Part shown: one piece after another, positions 36,346 through 49,752 of the stretch
Position numbering within the stretch: the stretch's first letter is position 1
Layout: each line of letters starts with the position of its first letter
Source of the DNA: Pocillopora verrucosa
Lineage: Eukaryota > Cnidaria > Anthozoa > Scleractinia > Pocilloporidae
DNA: 64,000 nt
Direction of reading: 5' to 3'
Assembly: GCF_036669915.1 (NCBI RefSeq)
Contig: NC_089313.1
Location: 12,666,292-12,730,291, forward strand
The notes under the pieces: model-generated
Told to the model about the DNA's origin: nothing
The model's database searches: none
The model's input: the letters and a program-made list of their open reading frames with translations, nothing else
Made by a program: the position numbers and the translations under genes

Positions 36346-38458
36346 GTACACAATGAACCACTGTGTCATTTCCTCTTGTTACGACATGAAATACTGATAA
36401 TGTTGGCACACAAGTCTTGGGCCTCAAAATGCATGGACTAGTTGGGTTGTTTACAAGATGACCCTCTTAGAAATACGCAGATTCGTAGCTCCGGCGGGGC
36501 TTTGCTAACTTTGGTGTGAACCCGGACAAAATACTGATCAATACTGTAATCTCGGGGAGGGTAGGGTGGGTAAAGGGGAGGGTGGAGAGGGTGGAACATG
36601 ACTGCCGGGGGATGATGTCCAGCAAAGTCTTGCACATCTTACAGCCGTTCCTGTGCCAGGCTTCAGGTAAGAGGATGGGTTGCCTCGAGAACAAGAAAAA
36701 ATTATATTTTGGTAAAAGAATAGGCGTTATTCGGCGAAGTTCCCTCTCCTTTAGTTAATGTCTTCTGGACTAAATTCCAAGTTGTGGGGGGGGGGGGGTC
36801 ATTACAACCATACTTTCATTCTTCAGTTAACAACTTATGGTATTTTCCCGTACGATCTACGTTACCATACTGGAGCACTGTAGCCCTCTAAAGAGAACAC
36901 AATTTTAGCTCTAAAGAAATCGCTGACCCCTTTTCATACGCCGAAGTTGCCTAGCCAGGAAGATGGAAAAAAAAAACCGTGACATGTTTGTCATAACATG
37001 TCTTCTGCATGATCGGATGGACCAATTTAGAACACAAACTCAAGTGAAAGGAAATATTCTTCCGACGACGAGATTTGAGGGGTGTAAATGACTCGACAAC
37101 GGAAAGAGCAGTAATAAATCGATCCACAGTAAATGCCCTGAAGAGTGAATTGTCATTAGGGAAAATTTAACTTTCTTAAAGGTAAACACTTCCTTCAGCT
37201 CACCCGCAGTGTATAGTATTATCACACACTAGGCCAAATAAAACTTGATAATTCGGACAGGGTAAGGGGGCCATGTCCCTTAAGAAGGAAATTGGAGAGC
37301 ACAGCCTTTTCAGTGCGGAAAACATCGCAGGCGCAGCATAAAAATCTTTGTTCCTCCCGCAGAGGAGCACAGGCTCATCTCTTGAACAGCGGCTGGTAAT
37401 TGAGCTTACATAAATTTAGCATATCAAAATAGCTAGTCCCATGATCTGTCTCGTGATATTATCATTAGAAATTTCTACTTGATTTCCCTTACATGACGAA
37501 ACAATTCGAAAATACGTCGCGGACGCACTAAAAATTGGTAGGATTGGAGAGAGTTTCGCCGCTCGTGCGAACAGACCACTTAATACATTAACGCTTTGAG
37601 AAATTTAGTAGAAGAATGCGCTTGTCTTGATGAACGATTAGCCTCTCAACATTTCCAAACGCCCCGCCGCTTCTCATCAAGGTCACCCTAAATTGAGCAA
37701 AAATCTGGTGTTTCGTGAAACTATGAAACATCGTAGTGAAATGACACTGTTACTGACGTTGGTTTACTTCGGCTTGAGATCAGAATTGTTTAAGATAAGA
37801 GCGAATAAGGATCTAAAGTACACGGAGAACGTTCGCTACGGAAAAAAGCCACATGTGTAGAGCGGTATTTTAAGGGTAAAGTTTCGTCACATCCTGATGT
37901 ATCAGGTGTGCAGAGAAGCTGTTGATAAACAGATAAGGGTTATCAACATTCCCCGTTTGTCAAGACGAGATGGCCCTTTAAGGACAATGTGCAAAGTATA
38001 TGTTTATTTTGCACTAATTACTTCCTCGGGCTGTTACGAATCGCCCAGTTATGACAATCATTTTTGGTGTTAAAACGTTTGGAGGTGGGGCTCGGAAGCA
38101 TAAAAAAACCTTAGCTTGGAAAGACATAACTTTTGTCGTCAGGGATTCTATTTAACTAAATGGAGGGGTACTTTTGACAAATAAACAGTCATAACTGGAA
38201 ATGCGATGAAAAGATTACCACGTCATGCTGGCATTCTCTGATATCAGGTGTACAATCCTCTGTCCTTATATTGCATGACATCCTATTGTGAAGTCATTTG
38301 ACCGACAACCGGGCGCAGTCTCGAAGTAAGCACAACGAGAAACAGTTGTCTGTTTCAGGTTTGACGTCTAACTATCTGCAGTAACGGATTGAAAAGTATT
38401 ATTCTGTAATACTCTAAGACGGATTGGATCAGCAAGAAGCCAGTGTCTCTGATAAAGG

Positions 38459-38986
38459 ATGATTCCCCTGAAAAGTATCCAAAAGAAAAACAAGGCTGTT
38501 AAGCACGAAAAGCCTGAAAAACGATTGAAAAATAGGAGCAAGCTTCCTCATAAGAGGACAAACACTGTGGCCCTCCCAGAGACACTCAACAAACGGGTCG
38601 ATATAAACAGGATACGGAACAGAAAGTCGTCCTGCCCGGAGATTCTTTTGTACAATACAGGTCTCAAAGGCAAAGAACTTCCCGAGCTTTTCAAGTTGAT
38701 AAAGATTGGGGAAGCGGACTTACAGTCGCTAGCCACGAAAGGAATCTACCCACTCCACGATGCCGTGTCTAAAGGGCTTACAGACTGCGCTAAGGTGCTT
38801 ATAGAGAAGGCCACGACTCTAAACGTGCGGAATGCTGACGGCTACTCGCCTCTCGATATAGCAGTGGAAACGGGAAATTTTGAGTGCGCAGAGTTACTGA
38901 TAAGGCATGGAGCTTCAGCAGAAGACATCAGGAATGGTTTTAAATTGAGGTCAAGGATCGTACGAAAGATCTCCAGTCCAAAATAG
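38459..38986 (+). CDS. Ankyrin-repeat protein, PPP1R27-like, paralogue 1
   Basis: This single-exon frame of 175 residues starts at ATG 38459. The first 55 residues are lysine- and arginine-rich. Two ankyrin repeats follow (about 95-157), seen in GIYPLHDAVSKGLTDCAKVL and GYSPLDIAVETGNFECAELL. It is a paralogue of the frame at 49753-50397, sharing CPEILL, the two repeats and the run GNFECAELLIR..GA...I.NGF. PP1 regulatory subunit 27 and MYPT proteins have an RVxF motif just before such repeats. Here the aligned place reads RKSSC (55-59), so the valine and phenylalanine are lost. It may not bind PP1 in the usual way. It could regulate another partner or be a divergent duplicate. Confidence 0.8.
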   Translation: MIPLKSIQKKNKAVKHEKPEKRLKNRSKLPHKRTNTVALPETLNKRVDINRIRNRKSSCPEILLYNTGLKGKELPELFKLIKIGEADLQSLATKGIYPLHDAVSKGLTDCAKVLIEKATTLNVRNADGYSPLDIAVETGNFECAELLIRHGASAEDIRNGFKLRSRIVRKISSPK

Positions 38987-41566
38987 GCGCGTGCCATGCA
39001 CGATTGTATGTATTATTCAGGACTTGAATTAGATTTTATGCAAGTATATAATGTTAAGTTTAGAAACTGAAAATTCCAGCTTCTGTTCAGCAATGACCCC
39101 CTCGTTGAAAAGAAGATCTCAACGACATTTAGCGGCGCAATGTAGCCGAGAAGTAATTTTATGACGGTGTAGCTGTCTTAATGAGCAATGATACACGAAA
39201 ATTGACTCTGTTAACTCTCTCGTAGATGTAATGTTTTTACCTAATGAGACATCATTTTTAAAGCGTTTTGCAGCTAGCCGAGTGAATGTTAGACTGTGGC
39301 TGTATACGTTTTTTCTACAAGTGAGAACCTACCCTTGGTACTCACTTAGACAAGCATCGTTATTTAATCTTTATAACGTTCGTGATAGCGATTAAAGCAA
39401 GTCAAAGCTCTTCAGGTCTCAACACCGCGCTCCTCAGTTTAAATCGCAGTGAATCTCATATTCTACCAAAACGGAATTCAGGCAAGGACTGATTTCGAGC
39501 TGTAGGTGGTTGTCAATGTTAAATGAAACTGTTAATTGGAAAGAACAATACCTCGATTAGCTTATTTTAAAATCTCAAGTGTTGTTTAGTCTTCTTTGAC
39601 ATTGGGAAACATATTTCACATTTCAATCGTTCAAAAAAAAAAAGGAACGTTGATGACTTATCCTTTTATAAAACGTAGACATTAACTTAAAAAGTCCGTA
39701 ATCTCATACCTTCGATGCGTGCGATGTTTGTCAGATGAATTCTTCTTTAAGAGTGAGAGAAATCCCGAAAACAAGCCAATAATTTACATTTCTAGCTAAT
39801 ATGATATTTTAAAAAAAATGTCTTCTCTGATCGACTGATTAAATGATAACAGCGGAACCGTGATATAGTAATCTCATTAGGTACCGTGAGAAATTGAAGA
39901 CGAGAACTGTTAAAAGTTCAAACCCTTGTGTTAGCCTTGAAGACAGATTTTCATTGAGGTTTGATGATGAGTTAGAATTGCCAGTTCATTGCTCTCAATG
40001 AGAGCACAATCTAGCGTAGAGATTTTTAAACATGCTGAAAGTTTCCAGTTTGACCGGCGAAACTAAGCGAAAGTTAGCTGTGGAAATAAAATTTTTCATT
40101 ACTGAAAGACGCACTGAAATTAAAATTTACTAATCTTTTGGTGGTGTGATTGAAGACTGAATACTTTGAAGTTATGATGGCGACAAGTTTCAAGATGCAG
40201 GTCACCTGTTCGGTTCAAATTTTTGAATAATTTTGCCCCGTAACAGTTTGTCGTTCACACTGCTTCAACTTTACTTTAATGATGGCTCAGAAACAATTAT
40301 CTGTATAGCTGTCTTGATCGATATTTCTCCCTGTTATCACAACCCAAGTGCGGTAAATGATAAACTTCAAATTGATATCAGTTAACAGTGAACCTACAGC
40401 CATTAACAAATTGACCTGTTATATCAGTCGGTCTCAGTGCTATGCGGAATTCTCTTGACGTTATCAAGATTGATTCTGTTGAGAATGACACCGAAAAGCG
40501 AAAAACTTAGGTTATGAGAATTAGAAATATATCTCAATACTTCGATCACAATCCAATCTACAGAAATACAATTCCTCTTTGTTGTGAAAAAACGATTAAT
40601 TTTACATTATTTGGTAGGTTAAAAAGTAATAGATTCCACATATCAGGATATGGCTATCGCGTAAACCAGTAATTTCCTACCTTGGTAGGAAAAATTTCCA
40701 TCATCGAGAAAAACAAACATTGGTAACCTGGTTGAGTTTAATCTATAGAAGGTCAAATATTTGAAAACATTGTCTGAAGTTTTGGCAACTTTCGTGGTTC
40801 GTAAAATAAGCTCGTCTTATGACCGTCTTCACGAGGAGAAAATTCCATTCATCTTTATCTCAGATAGAATTTTTAGAAAAGTTTTTACAGCGACCAACTC
40901 TGAGTGGATCAATATCTGTGTCTCTAGCTATTCTAAAGTGCCGCTCAGATATTTTACTGTAATAATTTGGGGTGCATCCCTGTAATTTTAATTATTTCGC
41001 ATTTCTAGAACGAACTTTTGGGGATTATGGAAACTGAATTTGGATTTCGGAAAACGGGTTTGGCACTAAATTAATGAAAGTATATGAGACTTTTGGAAAG
41101 CTTTTTGCAGATTATAGGCATGCATGTCGCGTAGGTCATCGTATTACTTCTGCTCCTTACGTTAACGGAAATCACAAGAAAACTTGACAGTGGACGATGC
41201 GCTGTTAGACTTAAGAAGTCTTCAAAGGTAACAGAGATTAGTATACATTAAGATTTATCTTCTTGGATTTTTGCTTTTAATTATAGCCGCGTATGGTCTA
41301 TTTAAAGATATCTTATGTTTTAAAATTTTCTCGACAACAAGCTGTGGTTAGGTTATAAGAAAACTGGCTAGCAAATGAGTTTTGAATCCAACAACCACTG
41401 GAATAAGGCCAAAGGAAGAGGACGCTCAAATATCAAGAGGTGCATGGCGATAAAAGTGGAAAGAGAAGGTCCTGCTCTTACATACGAATGACTCAAACTG
41501 GCACCCGATAGGCAGAATTCAGTCTTGACATGGTGATTTGGTGCTATCAACTGAGATGATAACATA

Positions 41567-41770
41567 AATTAGTAAACGTAAAGAGTTTGAAGGCTGACGT
41601 TTCGAGCGTGAGCCCTTCGTCAATCGCCCTGACGAAGGGCTAATACTCGGAATATCACCCTTTAAACTCTTTACGGTGGCCGATTTAAGTTATCAACTCA
41701 GGTGATAATACCAAATTATCCTGTTATACTATCCCAACGACGCAGCATCACAGTTTCTTTAGAAACTTAC
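41567..41770. repeat. Foldback-family repeat, hammerhead-like core (copy 2)
   Basis: GCTGACGTTTCGAGCGTGAG is followed by CCCTTCGTC, then CCTGACGAAGGGCTAATACT, forming a hairpin. Then come CTTTACGGTGGCCGATTTAA, TTATCAACTCAGGTGATAAT and CGACGCAGCATCACAGTTTC. Confidence 0.7.
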
Positions 41771-41804
41771 CCCATTTAGTCCAGTCTTGACATGCATGTT
41801 AACA

Positions 41805-41996
41805 CCTAAGATCTGATTGTTAATTCTCCTCTCTAGCTGTGACACATTTCGTTGTTGATTAGTTACAAGAATGTGGTGTTAGATCAAAACAAAAACCTCT
41901 ACCTAATAATCGATGATAAGTTTGAGTACCTTCACATTACATGTCAGTGCAGGCTAATGTTTGGATATTATAGGGAGCAGTTACATTCCGAGAGGT
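41805..41996. repeat. MITE, family C (partial)
   Basis: GATCTGATTGTTAATTCTCC is followed by CACATTTCGTTG and ACAAGAATGTGGTGTTAGATC, as in the copy at 59990-60196. Confidence 0.6.
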
Positions 41997-44900
41997 AAAT
42001 CTCTGGTTAACATCCTCATTTAAAAAAAACAAAACTGAGATTCGAAAATTAAATAATATAAAAAGAGCCAAAACGGAATTTCAAAACATCAACTTAAACA
42101 AGGTTAAAAAAAGTAGTAAGCGACCTTCAGCTATTTTGACAACCAAGGCGGTGTTGGTACCAAGCCAACCTCGTACTTCCCTTCCAAAGAGGGAACTTGA
42201 GAATGAGGTTGGTACCATGCATACAAACAAAATATGGCTTCAATCAATCGTCCAAAGCTGTCGCAAAATAAGAGGAATTCGACTGTATATTTCCAGACGA
42301 CAGGAAAAGACGTAGATAAACTGGCAAAGGTGAAAAAGACGCATCAACTCGAAGGTTGCGATGACACAAGATATTAACGCCGTTCTGTGAAAAGGTTTCA
42401 GGGTCAGAAAAATACGTCGCGTTCTTTAGAATTTAAATCGCTTTTTATTCATCCGCACCAAAAATTCACAGAAAAATCTTCTTTGGAGGTTTTAACTGCA
42501 CTAATCCACTCTAGCTGATCGCCTAAAGGAATGAAAGCAATGAAAGGATTTTGAAAGCATATGCTCACAGCAAAATGATCACCTCTTACTGTTAAGCATT
42601 GCGTATTGTGAGACTGAAAATTGCAACATTTCAAATCCTACAATACATATTTTGCTGGGTTAGTTATTCTGTCGAATTTTCACCAACACAAACGTGTTAT
42701 GACTAGGGTTTTTTCTCTCCCCCCTTTGTATCTTAATCCTTAGCATTTAAAAAATTTGATGCTGGAAAGTGACCTGGCCTTCCATTTTTTTCTCAGTATC
42801 ATGTTGGGGGGGGGGGGGGGAGAAGAAGAAGAAGAAGGAGGAGGTGGGGGGATGGGGAAGATAAGCTAAAGGCCGTAACGTTTTACCATTTTAGTGTGAA
42901 CATATATCGACAAAATTATATATATCTTTTATGGGATTCTCTTGCTTTTCTGAAAGAGGAAAATAATGTTGAATGGACGGATTGTAAACATGAACGGCTA
43001 AAGGTACGAGTTCCTCTTCAGCAATTTAGGTCTCCGATACCTGATCACTCTTATTCCCCAGCAAGTTCGTTCATCATTAGAACATAAACTGTTTAAATAT
43101 TCTCTTGTTAAACATAGCAAAAGTTAGCAAGGAACACGATGTAACATGTTTATGTGAAGACACCTGAGTGCAGTTTTCGTTGAATTCAGCTCAACGGTCC
43201 CCAGTGAGGGGTTCCATGCAATGTTAATTCCTTTAGGAATTCACTGGACAAGGCATAGTAAAATGAACTAGAATACTTGAGTAAAACATGTGTCAAAGTA
43301 ACGTATTTCGATAATCATTTAGTTTCCTACTCCTTCCGTACCTTAATCGTCTGAATGTCAGATCGGATGTTCCAGATCGGATAGCTCGTTTAGGAGAACA
43401 ATTAGTGCTTGTGAGCAGCCGCCCTCTTACCTCGAACAAAACAGGGGAAGGGGCAGCTGTACTCAGTCAAAGCCGTCAGAGCGAGGACAAAGCATGTTGT
43501 TTATTATGTGGCAGATTTTGATGGGATTTTACGATGCATGTCTTGTTTTACCAAAAAGAATTTCTGTTAATTAACGTAACTTTCCCGACACGATGGATTA
43601 TCTCCCATACCGGATATCATTATATTTTCGGTATCAAAACTCGCACTGTGGTCGAGAAAGTCTAAGAACAGACTATACTTTTAAAATAGAACATACTGCT
43701 ATATATAAAAGCAGGTATCCAAGAAGATACTAAAAAAGGGTAATTCATATCATTCGCAGACACAACTTTAACACGCCCTCTACCGACATTAGGGCGGATA
43801 GAGATAACCCAAAATACCCGAAATCTTTGAATTATAAAAATTAGTACATGGGATGCTTACTTCGAGATAAGATTATTCGAGGAAGCGATACATAAGATTT
43901 TTGGCCGATACGAGGGGCGTTTATTATAAGAGGAGTGCTTCTGATTGGAGAGGAGGTGCTGATTCGAGGATTAACGACAATCATTCAGGGTAGACATGCG
44001 CCTAAGAGGTAGCAAAAGTAAACCAAACGAAGAGAACCTTATCACTTTGGAGGATTCTCTCTTTTTGATACTACAATAATCACTTAGTCGCCAAGATACT
44101 ATTTTTGGCTCATACGGATACGTAACAATAAACTTGACCCTTCCTTCTGTAAGATGTACACAGATGGGCATATGAAAAAATTGCGCCGGAAGTTATAGAG
44201 ATTTTGAGACAATCATTCCCTCTGTTAAATCAAAATAACGAGACCTCCGCAATGATTTGCTTCGTCTAGTCCAGTAATGTGACATAAAGAAGAGAACAGG
44301 TTCAGCTTAAACACAAAGATATAATAATAACTCTTTCTTAGAAGATGAGAAGTTCGAATGAAGTCGTAGCATTGGTTGTGCGTTAAAGAACAGACTAAGT
44401 AATAAAAGAAGATGGGAAAGGAATTCCCTCCGCTTGACTGCTCCTTCGTAAGATGGTTTATTTAATCAACCTTACTAAATCGCAAAATCTCCTGCATGGC
44501 CTGTGATTATGACAACATTTTCAGAAGTCACTAGTCATTAAAAGAGCATCCTGAAGGAAGAAAGTTATTTGTTTTGAGTTTTTGAGTCCAGCATAAGTAA
44601 ACACGCTTCTCCTCTCGCGTGGTACCCGCGCCTCGCGCTCCCCACACCCTGAAGCAAAAAAAAGTTTCAGCACGTGCTTTTTAATACACTGTACATTTTC
44701 CGTCCGTCCTCTGAAAAACAACAGCAATCTCGAACTTCGAATCATTTACGTTTCCATTTGCTCACTTATGTTATGCTGCAGTTAGGGTGTGGCGCTGTTA
44801 AAGACGGTAAACACATCCTGCCTTTTGCTTATTTATAATGATTCATGTTTTGTCGACGTTTTCCCCTGTGTTGCCGTCCTGTCTGCCTAAGGTCTCTAAC

Positions 44901-45336
44901 TCAAAGCGAAAATGTGTTTCCCGCATGTTTTAAAGTAAAAGAATGACAGCGTGACCGGCGTGGTTAGCAAACTTACATGGCAAATGACAAATTAGGCTGA
45001 CTTCTCAAAACGCACGAACCGGGTTCTTCGAAGATGCCCTGCATAACATACGACGTAAACCTTGCCATAGAATCATAGCTCAAATTTTTAGTGTGAGGAG
45101 AAAGATGGTCACCTTCGCAACGCTTCCTTACAGCATCGGGAAAGTGTTGAGTGACGTTCCAAATGAACGGCAGTAATAGGGACTAAGACTAACAGTTTTA
45201 CTAACACTATAACACATCCAATTCATTTCCCCCACTTTCTCCGATTTAGTCTCCGGTCCTCGGAGAGAGAAGTGCGGGCTCGTGCGCGCAACATTCCTGC
45301 GCTAAAAGGTTGCGCAAGCCTTGCGAAACTTATTCA

Positions 45337-45540
45337 CCCTTTCACTCCCAAGATCTCATTTGTAATTCTCCTCACTGTCTGCTGTACGATTCTTATGATG
45401 TTAATTCAGAGAATTTGGTACAGGATCAATTAATAATCTCCTAATTGACATTTCTCTTTATTCTCATCACTTGTCTACTTGATATTGTATTGATATTGTA
45501 AGGAGAAATTCAGTCTTGATCACTCATGGGAGTTAAAGGG
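45337..45540. repeat. MITE, family A
   Basis: This begins CCCTTTCACTCCCAAGATCT and ends TGGGAGTTAAAGGG before TTAA. It contains GATATTGTAAGGAGAAATTC. It lies just upstream of the LINE remnant. Confidence 0.8.
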
Positions 45541-45689
45541 TTAAGACTGTGTGGAGAATTTTACGTTTGCTGCCGTGCAATTCCTAGTGCATCAGAGTGA
45601 AGAGTTAGTTGTTTATCAAAATCCAACACTCCGGTTGATAACTTAGCTGTTCTCATCACCAGTTTTCCTACAGTGAACCAAAAGAATAT

Positions 45690-47302
45690 AAACATTTTAT
45701 ATATAAAGTTATATAACGTGGTCATCGTCCGCACTAAAAAGAGGCCATCCCACGCTGGGCCTAGCAGAAAGTTAATTTCGAGGCGTGACACACGTGCTAG
45801 TAGGAAAGCCGAACTAGGACGGTTCTTTTCAGCCGTTGATTGGTCCATTTTGGATTCTGCTCCTAATATTGATGATCGCTCTAGACAACTGTGTGACATC
45901 ATCACCGCAGGTCTGGACGCTATCATGCCCGCAGTGAAATCTAAGGTTCATCTTAATGACCCTCCGTGGATTACTCCTGAATTTAAGACTCTAATCGCCA
46001 AGCGTCAGCAAGCTTTTATGTCAGGGGATTTAGCCAGCTTCCGTCACCTTCGAAATACTGTCAACCGGGAGCGGAAAGCTCTCCGTGAGAGGTTTTTTGC
46101 TTCTAAAGTTAAACATCTAAAGAACACCAAGCCCTCCCAATGGTGGGGGGAGGTCAAGCGTATCGCTGGGATGACTCCTGCATCAGGTTCTGACAATCTG
46201 CGTTCGCTACTCCACGTTGAGGGACTGGATCACCATCTTCCAGACCGTGATGTCGCAAATGCCATCAATTCTGCCTTTCTGGACCAAATGAAGTCTTTCT
46301 CGCCACTCGATGCTATTCCACCCTTCGAAGCGAACTCGGCGGTGGTAACCATTTCTGAGGTCGATGTTTTGACCGCAATCAGAAAGTTGAACCCCCGCAA
46401 GGCTGCGGGTCCCGATGGGATACCTAGTTGGGTGTTTAGGGAATATGCTGACTTTATAGCTCAGCCAGTGACTTCCATCCTTAATTATAGCTTTGCTGAG
46501 CAACAACTTCCCCCATCTTGGAAGCTGGCGGATGTGGTACCCATTCCTAAACAGAAACCTGTCGAAGTCATCAACAAGCACTTACGACCAATTTCCCTCA
46601 CACCAATAATTTCCAAATTAGCCGAAGACTTCGTGGTATCTGCGTTCATCGGTCCGGCTGTGTTGAAAATTATCGATCCTCCTGAAGAGAGCCCGCGTTC
46701 CAGCGGATGACATAATTAATTTTTATTGTACAACTATACGTCCTGTTCTGGAATACTGCACACAAATATTCCATCATGCGTTACCTGCGTATCTTACTGA
46801 TGACATTGAAAGGGTCCAAAGACGCGCATTATCCATCATTTCACCAGAACTGTCATACCATGACTCTTTAGACAGGCACGGTTAAGCTTCGCTCTATGAC
46901 AGACGCATGAAATTATGTACGGATCTGTTTTTGTCTGTCTCAAATCCATCTCACAAATTATATAATTTGCTGCTAGATAGGCTTTTTTCAGCTTACAATA
47001 CTAGACACCGGCGCGTTTTTAACATGCCGCGCTTTCGCACTGACCGTTTCAAATTTTCATTTATCCCGGCTATGTGCGCGTGTGCTAACCTAGATTTTTA
47101 GCTATTCCACTGCTGTATATTAGCTATATTAGTTATATTAGTAATTTTATTTAGGTCTTAGCATTTTTGTAATAGGTAGTCCATAGTAGTCCGTAGTCTC
47201 CTCTACTAACTATGGGTAGTCTTATATAGTCTTATATAATCAATGATTGTGAAAAGCACGCAATTCAGCCTATAGCTGCAATGTATTTTATTTGATAATA
47301 AA

Positions 47303-47388
<86 letters not shown>

Positions 47389-47390
47389 AT
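45690..47390 (+). mobile_element. Non-LTR retrotransposon (CR1/L2-like), internally deleted
   Basis: An open frame (to 46710) contains endonuclease-to-RT linker sequence and RT fingers: DPPWITPEFKTLIAKRQ, IRKLNPRKAAGPDGIPSWVF, LPPSWKLADVVPIPK and LRPISLTPIISKLAEDFV. The palm with the catalytic YADD is missing. After a jump, 46715-47101 reads the RT C-terminal region (RPVLEYCTQIFHHALP, DIERVQRRAL, YNTRHRRVFNMPRFR) with one in-frame stop. The element ends in a CTAT microsatellite. It is 5' truncated and inactive. Endonuclease catalytic residues are not in view. Confidence 0.88.
47303..47384 (+). repeat. (CTAT)n microsatellite, LINE 3' tail
   Basis: About twenty CTAT units directly follow AATAA at the end of the LINE remnant. 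Short tandem tails of this kind are typical of CR1/L2-like 3' ends. Confidence 0.9.
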
Positions 47391-49752
47391 TCTGTTGATT
47401 GAACTTGCTCGATTCGTCTTAGGCTGCCACTGATATGAGCGCTAAAATTTCTTGTGCGGCACGATTATAGCGTAGAATTGGAGGCTAGAGAGATGAAAGG
47501 GATAACTGAAGAAAAAACGATTGAAAAAATAGTACTTAAGGTATTCATTCATTTTTGCACTTATTCTATAGGCGGGTAAAGTTAACGAACGCCCATCTTC
47601 AAATAAGCGTTCATCCGCTTCCTAGTCTCGTACCCAGACCTTTCACGGCCAAGCGGTCCTCCATTTCAGTCAGAGTTACAAGGTAGGATCTGGGTATGAG
47701 ATTTCTCCCTATCCTCTACCCCTTAATTGACCTCAGTAAGTGCTACTAAAAGACTTCCCCGAGGAGCGAGTTCTCTTGGCATTTTAAAGAAACTTTGATC
47801 GAACAGTAAAAATTCTGCCTCACGTTTTATTATTATTTCAGGCCTTATTTTCACTACTGCTCAAGTAGTGTTCTTTACTGCAAAGATCGCTTTCACATTC
47901 ACGTCTTCATTCGCAGTTTACATACATGACTTTCATATATTCACAGTCATTTATCGTTTTGTTGCAAAATAAACTTACTACTTTCTGAAAATGGAGAAAA
48001 GTTAATAAGCAACCAGCCTCAAATAAGTGTCCCCCTCGAATAAGCGTCCACTCAAACCCAAGAACAGTTTTTGTTAGAGGGAGGTAAGATTCCTTATCGT
48101 TCACAGCTTTCGCTCAAATCACTGTGAAAGAGTTTGGAAATAAAGGCAGTCTACCGATGAAACCAAGGTGTACGTTTTTGAAGAAACTGTGGTGCTACGT
48201 CGGTGGGGTATATCACAACATTATTTGGTTTTATCAATTGAGCTCATTATGTTAAAGTGTTTTACATCATCAACGCGGTTGAGACAAACAAAAAATTTTG
48301 CAACAATGAAACCTTCTGATGTAATGAAATGCAAGCAAAGATTTCCTTCGCCTGACGTGTTTTGTAATTAAATTTACGGAGGCTTTTGTTTAGATTTTAT
48401 CAACACTAGACATCAGCTATTAACAGCCATCGATTACGCCACAAAGTGAACAAAATACTTCAGCACGTATTCCCAAACATTTATTTACAGTCTCATAAGT
48501 CAAACTGAAGATTGAGGGTGGATTCCGAGACCTTTCACAGTCGCAACCTGTAAGTCTTATCAGTGGACGACTGACTCCGTTCACCTGCAGAAAATTATCC
48601 AGTCTTTGAGAATCATTTCTATTTTAGGTCATTTGTCTTAGAACAGAATGTTTGGTGTAAGTGTTTACTCTTGTTTAAAACAGTTTTGAACACCACAAAC
48701 GATAAACAGGGTGCAGTTTATTGATCATTCTAGATAACTCTTTATGACGCTTAACGATGGAGAACGAGCTTGTCCTTGATAAAAGAACAAAGAAAAAAAC
48801 CTCATTGAATAAACGCACTCTTTCGAGAAAAAAACTTTAAACAGGCTAACCGCAAATTGCATTTAATTCTATCCTGTAAAACCGCAAGACTCTTTGTTGA
48901 ATGACAATTAAGCCAAGTGTCATTGCAATAACGGGGCGTTACAGAACCCGACTCAGTGATCAAACTACTTTCATGTGTTTTACGAATGGCTGTTTAGAAA
49001 ACACGCGAGTGTGAGTTGTTCCTATCACAGCAGGGGCTCCGACACGATGTCTTCGTCCCTATATGGGAAGTCTTTGTTTACTACAGAGCAAATTACTTAT
49101 TAGCTAGTAAACCGGGGGGGCGGGGGGGTACCAAACAACGTTTTGTTAGAGAGTACTCCACCGTACACTTTCGCAAAAACAAAAAGACAGTTCTCCTCTG
49201 GTGTAGCTACAGAAGTCCTTAAATGACAAACCAAAGAGAAAGAAATAAGCGTTGAAGTTACTAACTGAACGACTTCAATCAGTTTCCTCTTGAGCAACTT
49301 TTTAAAACAACTGTTAAACCCTTTAAAATATCTGAATTACGGTTTTTTTCCATAAATCTATGGAATATGTTATCCCTGTCCACTTGTGTATGATGCCAGC
49401 TCCAGAGGTCCGTTCAGATAAGCCCCCCCCCGGGCATGTAAATATCAAATGGAGTCTCGCGCCCTCCTGTCGCTCTATTCTTTATTTTCAATTGTTTCCG
49501 TTTTTAAGTTTTTACCGACATTGCGTTTTGAGTGCTTTTTCTAGATGTTTGACATTATTGCTGTTATTAGTTTAAAGGGCGTGATGAGATTCCTACTAAC
49601 TTAGCTCACATCGTTATCAACACAAAAAAAGCTTCGCAAAATCGTCTTTCGCAGCTTAGCAGATTCTCGCCTTGCAAACCACTCTATCGTCCGCACAGTT
49701 TACAGGAAGTTCACCTGTTTGATTCCCTGATAAAGTAGCACGGGAGGTTATT
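47391..49752. other. Intergenic region upstream of ankyrin paralogue 2
   Basis: No assignable exon is seen. It contains an inverted pair CTCGTACCCAGACC / GGATCTGGGTATGAGA (about 47633-47702), AAATAAGCGTTC-type repeat fragments, a half-element of the foldback family (48165-48265) and a poly-G tract near 49108-49127. Confidence 0.4.

Larger units (their letters stand above)
34440..38458. other. Intergenic region, repeats only
   Basis: There is no recognisable exon. It contains poly-G tracts (about 34921-34934 and 36786-36798), a 230-bp tandem duplication (35462-35910) and one foldback repeat (36175-36345). Confidence 0.4.
38987..45336. other. Long intergenic region, no gene recognised
   Basis: About 6.3 kb without a frame that I can assign to a family. 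It contains a foldback repeat (41567-41770), a partial family C MITE (41805-41996), a poly-G tract with GAAGAA repeat (42806-42850), and GGGGCGTTTATT-type fragments near 43910-43970. Confidence 0.4.
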
